Shown here: positions 25,537 through 33,885 of the stretch, piece after piece
Layout: the number at the start of each line of letters is the position of its first letter
How positions within the stretch are numbered: the stretch's first letter is position 1
Assembly: GCF_001542875.1 (NCBI RefSeq)
Contig: NZ_LMAF01000003.1
Location: 271,647-335,646, forward strand
Reading direction: 5' to 3'
DNA: 64,000 nt
DNA from: Erythrobacter sp. YT30
GTDB taxonomy: Bacteria; Pseudomonadota; Alphaproteobacteria; Sphingomonadales; Sphingomonadaceae
The notes under the pieces: model-generated
What the model was told of the DNA's origin: nothing
The model's database searches: none
What the model saw: only the letters and a program-made list of their open reading frames with translations
Position numbers and translations under genes: made by a program

Positions 25537-26976
25537 ATGGAATATGTATCTACCCGCGGAAATGCGCCTGTTCTCGATTTCGAAGGCGTTACCCTTGCCG
25601 GCCTTGCCAGCGATGGCGGATTGTACCTGCCGCGCGAATGGCCACGGTTTAGCGAAGATCAAATCCGTGCACTTCGCGGGAAGCCGTATTGGGCTGTCGC
25701 GGTTGAAGTTATGAAACCCTTTGTGGGCGATTGCCTCACTGAAGATGAACTCACGAAGCTGTGCACCGAAGTCTATGGCGAATTCAGCCATGCAGCTGTC
25801 ACGCCTCTGATCCAGCTGGATGAACAGCACTGGCTGCTTGAATTGTTCCACGGCCCAACGCTCGCGTTCAAGGATATTGCGCTCCAAATGCTTGGTCGGC
25901 TGTTCGAGACCTTTCTTGAACGCCGGGGCGAGCGCCTGACCATTGTCGGTGCGACAAGTGGCGATACGGGCTCTGCAGCCATCCGCGCTGTGGCAGGTCT
26001 CGATCGGGTCGAGATATTCATGCTCCATCCACATGGCAAAGTCAGCGATGTACAGCGCCGCCAGATGACAACGGTGCTCGCACCAAATGTGCACAACATC
26101 GCGATTGATGGCAGCTTCGACGATGCGCAGCGCCATGTGAAGCGCATGTTTGGCGATGCTGCGGTTAACGGGCCTGTCGGTGGGCCGCTGCAATTGGGTG
26201 CGGTCAACTCAATCAACTGGTCCCGCCTGATGGCGCAGGTCGTCTACTATTTCTATTCCGCGCTTCAACTGGGCGCACCCGATCGCAAAGTCGCCTACAG
26301 CGTGCCGACTGGCAATTTCGGTGATGTGTTTGCGGGCTATGTGGCCGCGCAGATGGGTCTCCCGGTTGAGACGCTGATTGTGGCCACCAATGTGAATGAT
26401 ATCCTGCGCCGCGCGATTACCAGCGGCGATTATTCAGCAGGCGAAGTTACCCCGACAATCACCCCTTCGATGGACATCCAGGTGAGCTCGAATTTCGAAC
26501 GGTTGTTGTTTGACTGCGGCGGCCGTGATGGAGCCGCTCTGGGTGACCAGATGCGCGGTTTCGACGGTGCCAACGCCATGCAGCTGTCCAATGCCCAGCG
26601 TGACGGGATGAAGGCTTTGTTTGTAAGCTACAGCGCGGATCAGGAGCAGACCTCTCGCGCAATGCAATGGGCGTACCAGGCTGGTGGGCAGATTATCGAT
26701 CCACACACCGCCGTGGGCCTTAGCGCCGCGCGCGATGCTCTGGAAGAAGCATCGCTCGATGAGGTAGTGCCGATCGTGACACTGGCGACCGCCCATCCGG
26801 CAAAGTTTCGCGATGCCGTGGAGCGGGCAACGGGTGTCAGGCCTTCGCTGCCCGCGCGTGTCGGTGACCTGTTTGGCCGCGAAGAAAGCTATGCCGAACT
26901 CGCGGGTGACTACGAGACTGCGCGCGAATTTGTCCTGTCGAACAGCGCCTTCAGCTCGGCGACCGCATCGGCCTGA
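25537..26976 (+). CDS. thrC: threonine synthase
   Basis: A 479-aa PLP enzyme that makes threonine from O-phosphohomoserine. N-terminal MEYVSTRGNAPVLDFEGV is the usual start and decided the ATG at 25537; an upstream ATG would add 18 unrelated residues. The PLP lysine lies in HGPTLAFKDIALQMLG, the phosphate loop in GATSGDTGSAA, and VPTGNFGDVFAGYVA is the second conserved block. The C-terminus follows the longer fungal/proteobacterial type. It starts 385 bp after SURF1 and its stop overlaps the next gene by 1 nt. Confidence 0.96.
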   Translation: MEYVSTRGNAPVLDFEGVTLAGLASDGGLYLPREWPRFSEDQIRALRGKPYWAVAVEVMKPFVGDCLTEDELTKLCTEVYGEFSHAAVTPLIQLDEQHWLLELFHGPTLAFKDIALQMLGRLFETFLERRGERLTIVGATSGDTGSAAIRAVAGLDRVEIFMLHPHGKVSDVQRRQMTTVLAPNVHNIAIDGSFDDAQRHVKRMFGDAAVNGPVGGPLQLGAVNSINWSRLMAQVVYYFYSALQLGAPDRKVAYSVPTGNFGDVFAGYVAAQMGLPVETLIVATNVNDILRRAITSGDYSAGEVTPTITPSMDIQVSSNFERLLFDCGGRDGAALGDQMRGFDGANAMQLSNAQRDGMKALFVSYSADQEQTSRAMQWAYQAGGQIIDPHTAVGLSAARDALEEASLDEVVPIVTLATAHPAKFRDAVERATGVRPSLPARVGDLFGREESYAELAGDYETAREFVLSNSAFSSATASA

Positions 26977-27866
26977 TGGCACAGCTCATTCGCGATCCGC
27001 AATTGATGGTGGGCGAGGGTTGGGACGCCTACCGCCTGCTCGACAGCGGACACGGGCGAAAGCTGGAACAATTCGGTCCCTATCGTTTTATCCGTCCGGA
27101 GCCGCAAGCAATGTGGTCCCCGCGGCTCTCCGATTGGGTGGCTGACAGCGAATTTGTGCCGGGATCAGATGAAGATGGCGGCGGGCGCTGGTCCGACACA
27201 GCTGGCCTTCCGGCAGATGGCTGGGAGCTGTCATACGGTAATGCCCGCTTCACTGCCCAGCCAACGCCATTCCGGCACTTGCAATTCTTCCCTGACATGG
27301 CGCCGGTGTGGGAATGGATGGGAGACCAACTGGCAGGGCTTGAGAATGCGGAGACGATGAACCTGTTCGGATACACAGGCGTCGGCTCACTCGCGCTCAG
27401 TGAACATGGCCGGGTAACGCATGTCGATGCGTCTAAGAAATCGGTGGCGCAGGCGAGGGAAAACGCGGCACTATCGGGCATGGAGGATCGACCCATCCGC
27501 TGGCTGGTCGATGATGCAGCGAAGTTTGCAGCACGCGAAGTGCGGCGAGAGCGGCGGTATGACGGAATCATACTCGACCCTCCCAAATTCGGTCGAGGGC
27601 CGAAGAACGAAACGTGGCGATTGGAAGAAGGACTGCCTGCCTTGGCCAGGGATTGCGGAAGGCTGCTGGATGCGGAGAGCCGCTTTCTCTTCCTCACCGT
27701 TTACGCTGTGCGCATGAGCAGTCTGGCAATCGCGGGAATGCTCGAGGAAGCGCTGCAGAATCTGCCGGGTACAATCGAACACGGCGAACTGTGTGTGCAA
27801 GAGACAGGCGAGAGCGCGCGCCTGCTGCCAACTGCGATCTTCGCACGGTGGAGCAATCCGGGCTAA
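26976..27866 (+). CDS. class I SAM-dependent methyltransferase, RlmI/RlmK-like
   Basis: A 296-aa protein with a Rossmann methyltransferase domain: FGYTGVGSLALSEHGRVTHVDAS binds SAM, and IILDPPKFGRGP is the catalytic DPPxFG motif of RNA m5C/m2G methyltransferases of the RlmI/RlmK type. HLQFFPDMAPVWEWM precedes it, as in those families. It lacks a PUA domain. The ATG overlaps the thrC stop, so the two are co-transcribed. Probably modifies rRNA, but the target base is not readable. Confidence 0.85.
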   Translation: MAQLIRDPQLMVGEGWDAYRLLDSGHGRKLEQFGPYRFIRPEPQAMWSPRLSDWVADSEFVPGSDEDGGGRWSDTAGLPADGWELSYGNARFTAQPTPFRHLQFFPDMAPVWEWMGDQLAGLENAETMNLFGYTGVGSLALSEHGRVTHVDASKKSVAQARENAALSGMEDRPIRWLVDDAAKFAAREVRRERRYDGIILDPPKFGRGPKNETWRLEEGLPALARDCGRLLDAESRFLFLTVYAVRMSSLAIAGMLEEALQNLPGTIEHGELCVQETGESARLLPTAIFARWSNPG

Positions 27867-27875
27867 GGGCGCGTC

Positions 27876-28259
27876 ATGCAAAACACTGATTCGCTTATCC
27901 TTGAAGTCAACGAACTCGAAGTCGATGTCCTGACCGGTATCTATTCGGAAGAAACCGGCAAACCCCAGCCGCTGCGCATCTCAATCGCTGCGCGATATGA
28001 TGTGGCGGACCACTACGGTCCCGATATGCCGCTTGAAGCGAGCAAGAACTACATGGACCTCAAAGAGGCAGCAGCTTCGGGATTGCCGAAAGGAGTTCAT
28101 TTCAAGCTAATCGAGGCAGTCGCCGATCACATCTGTGCGACGCTGTTCACGCAGGATGCACGGGTTCAGGCTGTGACGGTAAAGATTGTGAAGCTGGCAA
28201 TTGCTGAGGCGAATGAGCAGATCGGCATCACCCTCCACCGCGAACGACCTACTGGATAG
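27876..28259 (+). CDS. dihydroneopterin aldolase-like protein (FolB family)
   Basis: A 127-aa tunnelling-fold protein resembling FolB: LEVDVLTGIYSEETGKPQPLRISI at the front, then FKLIEAVADHICATLF and VTVKIVKLAIAEAN. FolB converts dihydroneopterin to 6-hydroxymethyl-dihydropterin in folate synthesis. The gene lies just before the molybdopterin genes and could serve pterin metabolism in a wider sense. The conserved Glu (in GIYSEET) and Lys (in VKIVKL) are present. Confidence 0.83.
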   Translation: MQNTDSLILEVNELEVDVLTGIYSEETGKPQPLRISIAARYDVADHYGPDMPLEASKNYMDLKEAAASGLPKGVHFKLIEAVADHICATLFTQDARVQAVTVKIVKLAIAEANEQIGITLHRERPTG

Positions 28260-28268
28260 GCGCGGCGA

Positions 28269-28589
28269 GTGACGCAAAGGTTGTTGATCGTGGAAACTCT
28301 GGCAGCTTCTAGTCTGGAAGCGAGCGCCACGTTCATTAAGGAGCATTTGAACGCCGTGCGCGAAGCATTGGCAGATGATGAAGTCAGCGAGCTGGTGATT
28401 ATTCTTCCTGGTGCCTCTCCTGAGCAGGACGATTGGCGCAAAGCAATCGCGCTCGACCTTGCACGTGAATACGCGCCTAAACGGATCAATATCATCAGCA
28501 CCAACGACACCGATGCAGTGGGCAAAACGCTGGCATATTTGAGGGATGCGAAAGGCGTAACGGGGCAGTATCTTCAAACCCATGAATAA
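28269..28589 (+). CDS. 106-aa protein resembling a degenerate SDR C-terminal half
   Basis: Starts with GTG. A first strand (QRLLIVETLAASS) is followed by LVIILPGA, then DDWRKAIALDLAREYAPKRINI and GVTGQYLQTHE. The last two segments closely resemble the helix-strand and C-terminal pieces of SDR enzymes (xxALxxELAPxxIRVN and TGQxxxVDGG), but the nucleotide motif and the YxxxK pair are missing. It is probably a structural remnant or a small partner protein. It sits between the FolB-like gene and moaA and overlaps moaA by 8 nt. Confidence 0.7.
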   Translation: MTQRLLIVETLAASSLEASATFIKEHLNAVREALADDEVSELVIILPGASPEQDDWRKAIALDLAREYAPKRINIISTNDTDAVGKTLAYLRDAKGVTGQYLQTHE

Positions 28590-29628
28590 GGGATCGATCC
28601 GCAAACCTGACCTGATCGTGGTTGACAACCACACGCGCCCACTGGTGGACGCCTTTCAGCGGCGCATTTCTTATTTGCGGCTGTCGGTGACGGATCGATG
28701 CGATTTGCGCTGCACCTATTGTATGCCCGAGCGGATGAAGTTTCTTCCTCGCCGTGAGGTGCTCACGCTTGAGGAATTGTACGAGCTCGCGACAGGCTTC
28801 ATTGATCGAGGTGTCATCAAAATCCGCATCACAGGCGGTGAGCCGCTGGTAAGGCGTGACATCTGCGATCTGTTTGACGCGCTTGGTCAAAGGCTCGGCC
28901 ACGGGTTGAATGAGCTGACCCTGACAACCAACGCGACGCAATTGGCGGATCACGCCGATCGGCTGGCAAGGGCGGGGGTGAAAAGGATCAATGTGTCGCT
29001 AGATACGCTTGATCGATCACGCTTTGCTGAACTCACGAGGCGCGATGCTTTGCCTCAAGTTTTGGCTGGCATTGCCGCAGCGCGCGAAGCTGGGATGAGG
29101 GTCAAACTCAATGCGGTGGCGCTTAAAGGCGTGAATGAAGATGAATTGCCGGATCTGATCGCATGGGGCCACGCTGAAGGGCACGATGTCACTCTGATAG
29201 AGGTGATGCCGCTAGGCGATGTGGAGGAGGAGCGGCTGGACCAATATCTCCCGCTGAGCGATGTGCGCGCTCAGTTGGAGCAGTGTTGGACGTTCAGTGA
29301 GACTGATGCAACCACTGGTGGTCCGGCGCGCTACATGGATATTGAGGAGACTGGCGGCAGACTTGGCCTGATTACCCCGCACACGCACAACTTTTGCGAC
29401 GGCTGCAATCGGCTTCGCGTGACGGCGACCGGGCAGCTATATCCATGTCTTGGAGGGGCAGAGCGAGTTGATCTACGCGCTGCTCTTCGATCCGATGATC
29501 CCAAAACGGAACTGGCGGACGCTTTGTCGCAAGCGATGCATATCAAGCCAGAAAGGCATCACTTCAGGATGGATAAGCGAGGCGCCGACCCGCACTTGCC
29601 ACGGCATATGTCGATGACGGGAGGGTAA
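28582..29628 (+). CDS. moaA: GTP 3',8-cyclase MoaA
   Basis: A 348-aa radical SAM enzyme that starts molybdopterin synthesis from GTP. The SAM [4Fe-4S] motif is C40-x3-C44-x2-C47 (DRCDLRCTYCMPE), ITGGEPLVRRD binds SAM, and the C-terminal substrate cluster ligands are in NFCDGCNRLRVTATGQLYPC. The conserved C-terminal GG needed for activity is present (SMTGG). It runs directly into moaD and moaE. Confidence 0.97.
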   Translation: MNKGSIRKPDLIVVDNHTRPLVDAFQRRISYLRLSVTDRCDLRCTYCMPERMKFLPRREVLTLEELYELATGFIDRGVIKIRITGGEPLVRRDICDLFDALGQRLGHGLNELTLTTNATQLADHADRLARAGVKRINVSLDTLDRSRFAELTRRDALPQVLAGIAAAREAGMRVKLNAVALKGVNEDELPDLIAWGHAEGHDVTLIEVMPLGDVEEERLDQYLPLSDVRAQLEQCWTFSETDATTGGPARYMDIEETGGRLGLITPHTHNFCDGCNRLRVTATGQLYPCLGGAERVDLRAALRSDDPKTELADALSQAMHIKPERHHFRMDKRGADPHLPRHMSMTGG

Positions 29629-29635
29629 CGGGCTG

Positions 29636-29878
29636 ATGGCAGTCAGGATCCTCTTTCTAGGGCCGTTACGCGATTTGGCGGGAAAGGAAGCAATTGAAGT
29701 CTCTGCGCCGCTTGATTGGTCGGTCTTGCTTCAAAGCGTTGGAGAGGAACTGGCTGGCCAATTGCAAAGCGACCGTGTGAATGTCGCCTGTGCAGGTCGT
29801 GTCTTGTCTGACAAGACATCGCTTAACGCTAGGGACGGCGACGAAGTGGCTCTGTTACCTCCTGTCTCGGGTGGGTAG
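29636..29878 (+). CDS. moaD: molybdopterin synthase sulfur carrier subunit
   Basis: An 80-aa ubiquitin-like protein ending LLPPVSGG. The C-terminal Gly-Gly is activated by MoeB as thiocarboxylate and donates sulfur in molybdopterin synthase. Begins MAVRILFLGPLRDLAGKE, as usual for MoaD. Seven bp after moaA and 10 bp before moaE. Confidence 0.95.
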   Translation: MAVRILFLGPLRDLAGKEAIEVSAPLDWSVLLQSVGEELAGQLQSDRVNVACAGRVLSDKTSLNARDGDEVALLPPVSGG

Positions 29879-29888
29879 CGAGCGAGCC

Positions 29889-30335
29889 ATGCGTGACATT
29901 CGGTTGCTCGATCAAGCATTTGCGCCGGAGTCGCTCACAAAGCCGTTTGTTCGGGCAAATCCGGGGCTCGGCGGATATTGCACTTTTGTCGGCGAAGTGC
30001 GCAGTGAAGAAGATGTCGAGGCTTTGGAGCTCTCGCATTACGAGCCAATCACTCTGCCGGGCATGCAGGGCTTGGCTGATCAAGCGTTTGCGCGATTTGA
30101 TCTTATGGGTCTTTTGATGGTTCACCGCATTGGCGAAATGCTGCCCGGTGAACCGATTGTCTGCGTTTCCGCTGCCGCCCGCCATCGGCGCGATGCAATT
30201 CAGGCCGTGGATTTCTGTATGGACCACCTGAAGAGCGCCGCATGGTTCTGGAAACGTGAAAAGCGCGGCGGTGAATGGTCATGGATTGAGCCTCGCGAGG
30301 CGGATCATCATGACTTGGCGCGATGGCGGAAATAG
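29889..30335 (+). CDS. moaE: molybdopterin synthase catalytic subunit
   Basis: A 148-aa catalytic subunit that inserts two sulfurs into precursor Z with MoaD. Conserved: GGYCTFVGEVRSEE, LELSHYEPI, VHRIGEMLPGE, AARHRRDAIQAVDFCMDHLKS and FWKREKRGG, with the catalytic Lys. The ATG at 29889 (MRDIRLLDQAF) is chosen; the upstream open frame is moaD coding DNA in another frame. An FNR-type site lies 11 bp after the stop. Confidence 0.96.
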   Translation: MRDIRLLDQAFAPESLTKPFVRANPGLGGYCTFVGEVRSEEDVEALELSHYEPITLPGMQGLADQAFARFDLMGLLMVHRIGEMLPGEPIVCVSAAARHRRDAIQAVDFCMDHLKSAAWFWKREKRGGEWSWIEPREADHHDLARWRK

Positions 30336-30345
30336 CGCCTTCAGT

Positions 30346-30359
30346 TTGATCTCGATCAA
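30346..30359. promoter_or_regulatory. FNR/Crp-type binding site
   Basis: TTGATctcgATCAA is a perfect match to the FNR consensus TTGAT-N4-ATCAA. Its centre is 41.5 bp upstream of a start site predicted at about 30394. A TAATTC at 30382-30387 fits a -10 element, and an AGGAGA ribosome site precedes the ATG at 30411. This is the geometry of a class II FNR-activated promoter. It faces the 146-aa membrane protein gene. Confidence 0.85.
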
Positions 30360-30410
30360 AGTCGAAATTGAATCGCCAGGCTAATTCTCACTCAACACAG
30401 GAGAAAAGCC

Positions 30411-30851
30411 ATGAGCGAACGTTTTACAGATATCCTTGCCCGCGGCGATGCCCGCATTGTTGAGGGTCCTGTTGTCAAATCGGCGCCGCGCCATCAGGTT
30501 GAAGTCGACCGTCAGTTTGAACTACCCAAAGCTTTGTATGCCGCCACAGTGGGTCTTTATCTTACATTCTGCGCCGTGATGTGGATGGGCTTTAGTTCAC
30601 CCGGCTTGGCGCTTCCGATGGTGATCTTTGGTGTCTTCATCGCTGCAGGTTTTGGTGTTCCAGCAATCTGGACCAAGCTCAAGGACAATTCGAGCGAGCC
30701 GCGGACTATGGGCGAATTCGCAGAGAAAGGGATTATGACCCACACCGGTCGTCTCACTGCACGCGATGCCAGTGTTCAGATGCTGATCTTGCCCAGCTTG
30801 ATCGTCATGTGGGGTCTGAGCGTTCTCGTCATCGCAGCATTTGTTGCCTAA
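30411..30851 (+). CDS. 146-aa membrane protein, predicted FNR target
   Basis: A 40-residue polar N-terminus is followed by two adjacent hydrophobic segments (YAATVGLYLTFCAVMWMGF and ALPMVIFGVFIAAGFGVPAIW), a charged loop, and a C-terminal helix (LILPSLIVMWGLSVLVIAAF). No cofactor motif or family is recognised. A perfect FNR site and class II promoter lie upstream, implying expression under low oxygen. The gene is convergent with the FNR-type regulator gene, overlapping it by 4 nt. Its function could concern microaerobic respiration, but that is inference. Confidence 0.82.
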   Translation: MSERFTDILARGDARIVEGPVVKSAPRHQVEVDRQFELPKALYAATVGLYLTFCAVMWMGFSSPGLALPMVIFGVFIAAGFGVPAIWTKLKDNSSEPRTMGEFAEKGIMTHTGRLTARDASVQMLILPSLIVMWGLSVLVIAAFVA

Positions 30852-31546
30852 ACCAGAACGCGTCCGGAAATGTCTTGAAGCATCGCGGGGTCGACCAGCT
30901 CGATCCCGCGCTTGCCCGTCCGCTTGATTGCACCCATTTTCTCAAGTTGGCCAAGCTTTCGGCTCACCGTCTCGATCGTCAGGCTGAGCATATTGGCTAT
31001 CTCTCCGCGGGTAAGTGGTAGTTCAAAATTCTGCGCGGGGTGGCACGATGATTTGCTTGCAGCACTTGCGAAGTCATAGATCAGGGCAGCTAGCCGTGCT
31101 TCAGCTTTTCCGTGACCTGCCAGCTCCATCAATCCCCGTGAGGCGAGAAGGTCTTCCTGGCTGCGCCTCAACAATGCTCGGGCGAGGGCAGGATAGTCTT
31201 CCAAAGCGCGCTCTATGTCGGGACGTGCAAAGGTGCAAAGTCGGCTTTCGGTGAGAGCAATCACGTCGTGATGTGCGAATGGCGCAAACAATTCCCCGAC
31301 AAAACCTGATGGATGCACAAGCGCCAATATCTGCTCGTTTCCTTCGGCATCGAAAGCCGCGACCTTTAGCGCGCCGCTTACGAGAGTGGCACAGGCTGCA
31401 TCTTCATCACCGGCCGCGAACAACATCTCGCCAGCTTCAAGAACGCGTGTTCGGCCAGCAGCAGCCAGCGCATCGCGTTCCTCTTCGCTTAGGACGGCGC
31501 ACGCCGCGCTGTCGCGAACTGGGCATTCCGCACAAGCCAGATTCAT
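30848..31546 (-). CDS. Crp/FNR-family regulator with FNR-type cysteines
   Basis: A 232-aa protein with an N-terminal cyclic-nucleotide-fold domain and a C-terminal winged helix. C5-x2-C8-x7-C16 at the N-terminus plus Cys104 (ESRLCTFARP) reproduce the four Fe-S ligands of FNR, so an oxygen-labile [4Fe-4S] sensor is likely. The recognition helix has E192, S195 and R196 (IETVSRKL), the residues that read TTGAT in FNR. The nearby perfect FNR box at 30346 fits this specificity. Its stop overlaps the 146-aa gene, and its ATG overlaps the lipoprotein gene stop. Confidence 0.9.
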   Translation of the reverse strand: MNLACAECPVRDSAACAVLSEEERDALAAAGRTRVLEAGEMLFAAGDEDAACATLVSGALKVAAFDAEGNEQILALVHPSGFVGELFAPFAHHDVIALTESRLCTFARPDIERALEDYPALARALLRRSQEDLLASRGLMELAGHGKAEARLAALIYDFASAASKSSCHPAQNFELPLTRGEIANMLSLTIETVSRKLGQLEKMGAIKRTGKRGIELVDPAMLQDISGRVLV

Positions 31547-32055
31547 GATCCCAATGCTCGCTCCAACTCGCTCAACGTCGCATCCTGTTTTGAAATTATT
31601 TCAAGTACTTGTCCTTGCGCCGCCTTGATTTCATCTTCGGGCGCGAACTGTATGGAGGCCTGCATTGCCAAAAGATCGATCTCTCCCAGAACGAGCGCCG
31701 TATTGCTGCGCAGCGACGAAAGCTGCGCCAATTCGAGCAGTGCGTCGGTGTATGCAAGGCTATCCGATGCTCGCCCGCGGCCTGCATCAATCGCTTGGCG
31801 TGCTCCCCGTTGGGCCGCCTGAAACTCTGAGAACGCACTCTCAGCTTTGGCGACCAATTGCCCGATCTCGGCTTCAGTGGCTACGGGAGCTACCGATTGC
31901 GACGCCTCGGCGGGAGGAGTTGCAAACTGTCCTTGCACTCGTTCAAAATCACGCATGGCAAGCGATGGATATCGGTCAGGATCGCCAGCGCATGCGGCCA
32001 GTAAAATCGCTACACAAAGACCCGCGGCGGCGTTTCGAAGCAACTCTTGTCTCAT
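31543..32055 (-). CDS. small lipoprotein of unknown function
   Basis: A 170-aa precursor with a signal peptide and lipobox (CVAILLAACAG, lipidated Cys about residue 22). The mature part is helical (VAKAESAFSEFQAAQRGARQAI, DALLELAQLSSLRS, IKAAQGQVLEIISKQDATLSELERAL), suggesting a coiled coil. An upstream ATG at 32073 is possible; the ATG at 32055 places a positively charged start before the signal helix. It overlaps the FNR-type gene by 4 nt and is probably co-transcribed. Family not recognised. Confidence 0.75.
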   Translation of the reverse strand: MRQELLRNAAAGLCVAILLAACAGDPDRYPSLAMRDFERVQGQFATPPAEASQSVAPVATEAEIGQLVAKAESAFSEFQAAQRGARQAIDAGRGRASDSLAYTDALLELAQLSSLRSNTALVLGEIDLLAMQASIQFAPEDEIKAAQGQVLEIISKQDATLSELERALGS

Positions 32056-32278
32056 CGCCAATGCTGCTACCATGATGAGGCTAGGGCGGAAACCCGCTTC
32101 TCTTCAATCTGCAGGCTACCGACAGCATTTTGTATCGTGTGGGGCGTTGACTTGCCTCGATGTTTCCCTTAACGGCACGCTTCTTTCGAGCGCTGTATGT
32201 CAGCGCCGCAATATTGCTGGGTGCGTGCCGTGAGTGTGCAAGTGCCAGGCAAAGCACAAGACTGAGAGTATAAAAGCC

Positions 32279-32809
32279 ATGTTCGCGATAGTGCGCACAG
32301 GCGGCAAACAATATCGGGTTGCCGCCGGAGACAAGATTGCCGTTGAAAAGCTCGCCGGAGAAGCCGGTGAGACCATCACGCTGGATGACGTTCTGCTGGC
32401 CGGTGAGGGTGACAGCATTGCTGATGCGTCCAAAGTGAGCGTTTCGGCTGAAATCATCGCTCAAGCTAAGAGCGAAAAGGTCGTCGTTTTCAAGAAGCGT
32501 CGCCGTCACAACTATCGCCGCAAGGCTGGCCATCGTCAGCAGATGACGCTGCTGCGCATTACTGACGTGGGTGCTGGCGCTAAGAAAGCTCCGGCGAAAA
32601 AGGCTGCTGCTCCCAAGAAGGAAGCTGCCACGGAAGCAAAGGCTGCTCCGGCAAAGAAAGCGCCTGCTAAGAAGGCTCCGGCCAAGAAGGCACCAGCAGC
32701 CAAAGCAGAGCCCAAAACCGCAGCTGCAAAAAAGCCTGCAGCGAAAAAAGCTCCAGCCAAAAAGGCACCGGCCAAGAAAGCCGCGCCCAAGGCTGACGAC
32801 ACAAAGTAA
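32279..32809 (+). CDS. rplU: 50S ribosomal protein bL21 with Lys/Ala-rich tail
   Basis: Residues 1-102 are ordinary bL21 ([42 protein letters not shown]). They are followed by about 74 residues of [12 protein letters not shown] repeats with only Ala, Lys, Pro, Glu and Thr, resembling a histone H1 tail. Such extensions occur in some sphingomonads. The ATG at 32279 is the usual start. rpmA follows 12 bp later. The tail probably binds RNA but its role is unknown. Confidence 0.95.
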   Translation: MFAIVRTGGKQYRVAAGDKIAVEKLAGEAGETITLDDVLLAGEGDSIADASKVSVSAEIIAQAKSEKVVVFKKRRRHNYRRKAGHRQQMTLLRITDVGAGAKKAPAKKAAAPKKEAATEAKAAPAKKAPAKKAPAKKAPAAKAEPKTAAAKKPAAKKAPAKKAPAKKAAPKADDTK

Positions 32810-32821
32810 GGATCAGGACCA

Positions 32822-33091
32822 ATGGCACATAAAAAAGCAGGTGGTTCATCACGTAACGGTCGCGACTCAGCCGGTCGCCGCCTTGGTGTGAAAAAATTCG
32901 GCGGCCAGGACGTGGTCGGCGGAAACATCATCGTGCGTCAGCGCGGCACCAAATTCTATCCGGGCACCAATGTCGGCATGGGCAAGGATCACACCCTCTT
33001 CGCACTCGAAGAAGGCGTGGTGCGATTCCACAAAGGCAAGCTCGGTCGCAAATACGTGTCGGTAGACATGATTGCGCAAGCAGCCGAATAA
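32822..33091 (+). CDS. rpmA: 50S ribosomal protein bL27
   Basis: An 89-aa protein beginning [22 protein letters not shown], the N-terminal extension that reaches the peptidyl-transferase centre, then [15 protein letters not shown] and [12 protein letters not shown]. No cleavable N-terminal extension of the Firmicutes type is present. Pairs with rplU in the conserved order. Confidence 0.97.
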   Translation: MAHKKAGGSSRNGRDSAGRRLGVKKFGGQDVVGGNIIVRQRGTKFYPGTNVGMGKDHTLFALEEGVVRFHKGKLGRKYVSVDMIAQAAE

Positions 33092-33093
33092 CC

Positions 33094-33118
33094 GGACGAT
33101 TTGCACATAGGATCGTCC
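33094..33118 (+). terminator. hairpin immediately after rpmA
   Basis: GGACGAT (33094-33100) pairs perfectly with ATCGTCC (33112-33118), two bases after the rpmA stop. Lacks a T tract. Confidence 0.45.
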
Positions 33119-33155
33119 AAAGGGGGCGGTCCCGACCGGAGCAAGACCGGTCATT

Positions 33156-33205
33156 AAGAGGGAGAAGGGCCACCCCAGTTTACCGGGGAGAACCTTCTCC
33201 CTCTT
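33156..33205 (+). terminator. long hairpin after the rplU-rpmA operon
   Basis: A 13-bp perfect stem, AAGAGGGAGAAGG (33156-33168) with CCTTCTCCCTCTT (33193-33205). An inner CCCC/GGGG pair forms part of the loop, and TTTG follows. It is the strongest candidate for the terminator of rplU-rpmA. Confidence 0.6.
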
Positions 33206-33313
33206 TGCGTCTCTCCCTCAAAACATTTCGCGGGTCTTTAGGCTTTGCGGAAATGAATATGTCATCTGCGCCGACTATTGGGTCCGGGCGCAGGGGCGAG
33301 AGAGGACGGACAC

Positions 33314-33865
33314 GTGTTTCATCGCAGCGACAGGCTCTTATTGAGACCGATATGGCCAGAGGATTGGCCAGGCATCTTTTCCGGGATTGCGGACGAAGGT
33401 ATCGTGCGGAATCTTGCGAGCGCTCCATGGCCCTACGAAGAAAAAGACGCACGCGAATTTACGGCGCTGCCGACAGATCCGCTGCATCCGCGTTTCATGA
33501 TCACACGGGCTCGGGACGCTTTGGTCATTGGCTGTATCGGTATCGATCCAGTGCCAGGCGATGAAACAATGGTTGAGCTTGGATATTGGATTGCTCGCCC
33601 GCATTGGGGGCAGGGCTATGCCACCGAGGCAGGGCGCGCTGTTCTTGAAGTGGCGGCGACGCTGGGCCACCGTGAGCTCATGGGCTCCCACTTTCTGGAC
33701 AATCCCGCATCGGGCAAGGTTCTGACCAAGCTCGGTTTTCAGCCAACCGGCCGGATCGTTGAGCGGCATTCTTGTGGGCGCGGCGTAAAAGCCCAGAGCG
33801 CGGAATATCGCCTCGATCTCTCGGCAACGGCGTATGCCTTTTCGCAAGATGCACAGGCGGCCTAG
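33314..33865 (+). CDS. GNAT family N-acetyltransferase (RimJ-like)
   Basis: A 183-aa GNAT protein of the RimJ/RimL type, using acetyl-CoA to acetylate an amine. It begins VFHRSDRLLLRPIWPEDW; ELGYWIARPHWGQGYATEAGRAVLE is the acetyl-CoA loop, and HFLDNPASGKVLTKLGFQPTGR is the C-terminal signature. The GTG at 33314 has a GAGGA ribosome site and is preferred over a TTG at 33278. Substrate unknown. Confidence 0.87.
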   Translation: MFHRSDRLLLRPIWPEDWPGIFSGIADEGIVRNLASAPWPYEEKDAREFTALPTDPLHPRFMITRARDALVIGCIGIDPVPGDETMVELGYWIARPHWGQGYATEAGRAVLEVAATLGHRELMGSHFLDNPASGKVLTKLGFQPTGRIVERHSCGRGVKAQSAEYRLDLSATAYAFSQDAQAA

Positions 33866-33885
33866 TTGAGAGCCATTCTCGACTA

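Noticed and set aside
32536..32931. Ala/Phe-rich minus-strand frame opposite the rplU tail
   Set aside because: Arises from the Lys/Ala repeat codons on the other strand; not an independent gene.
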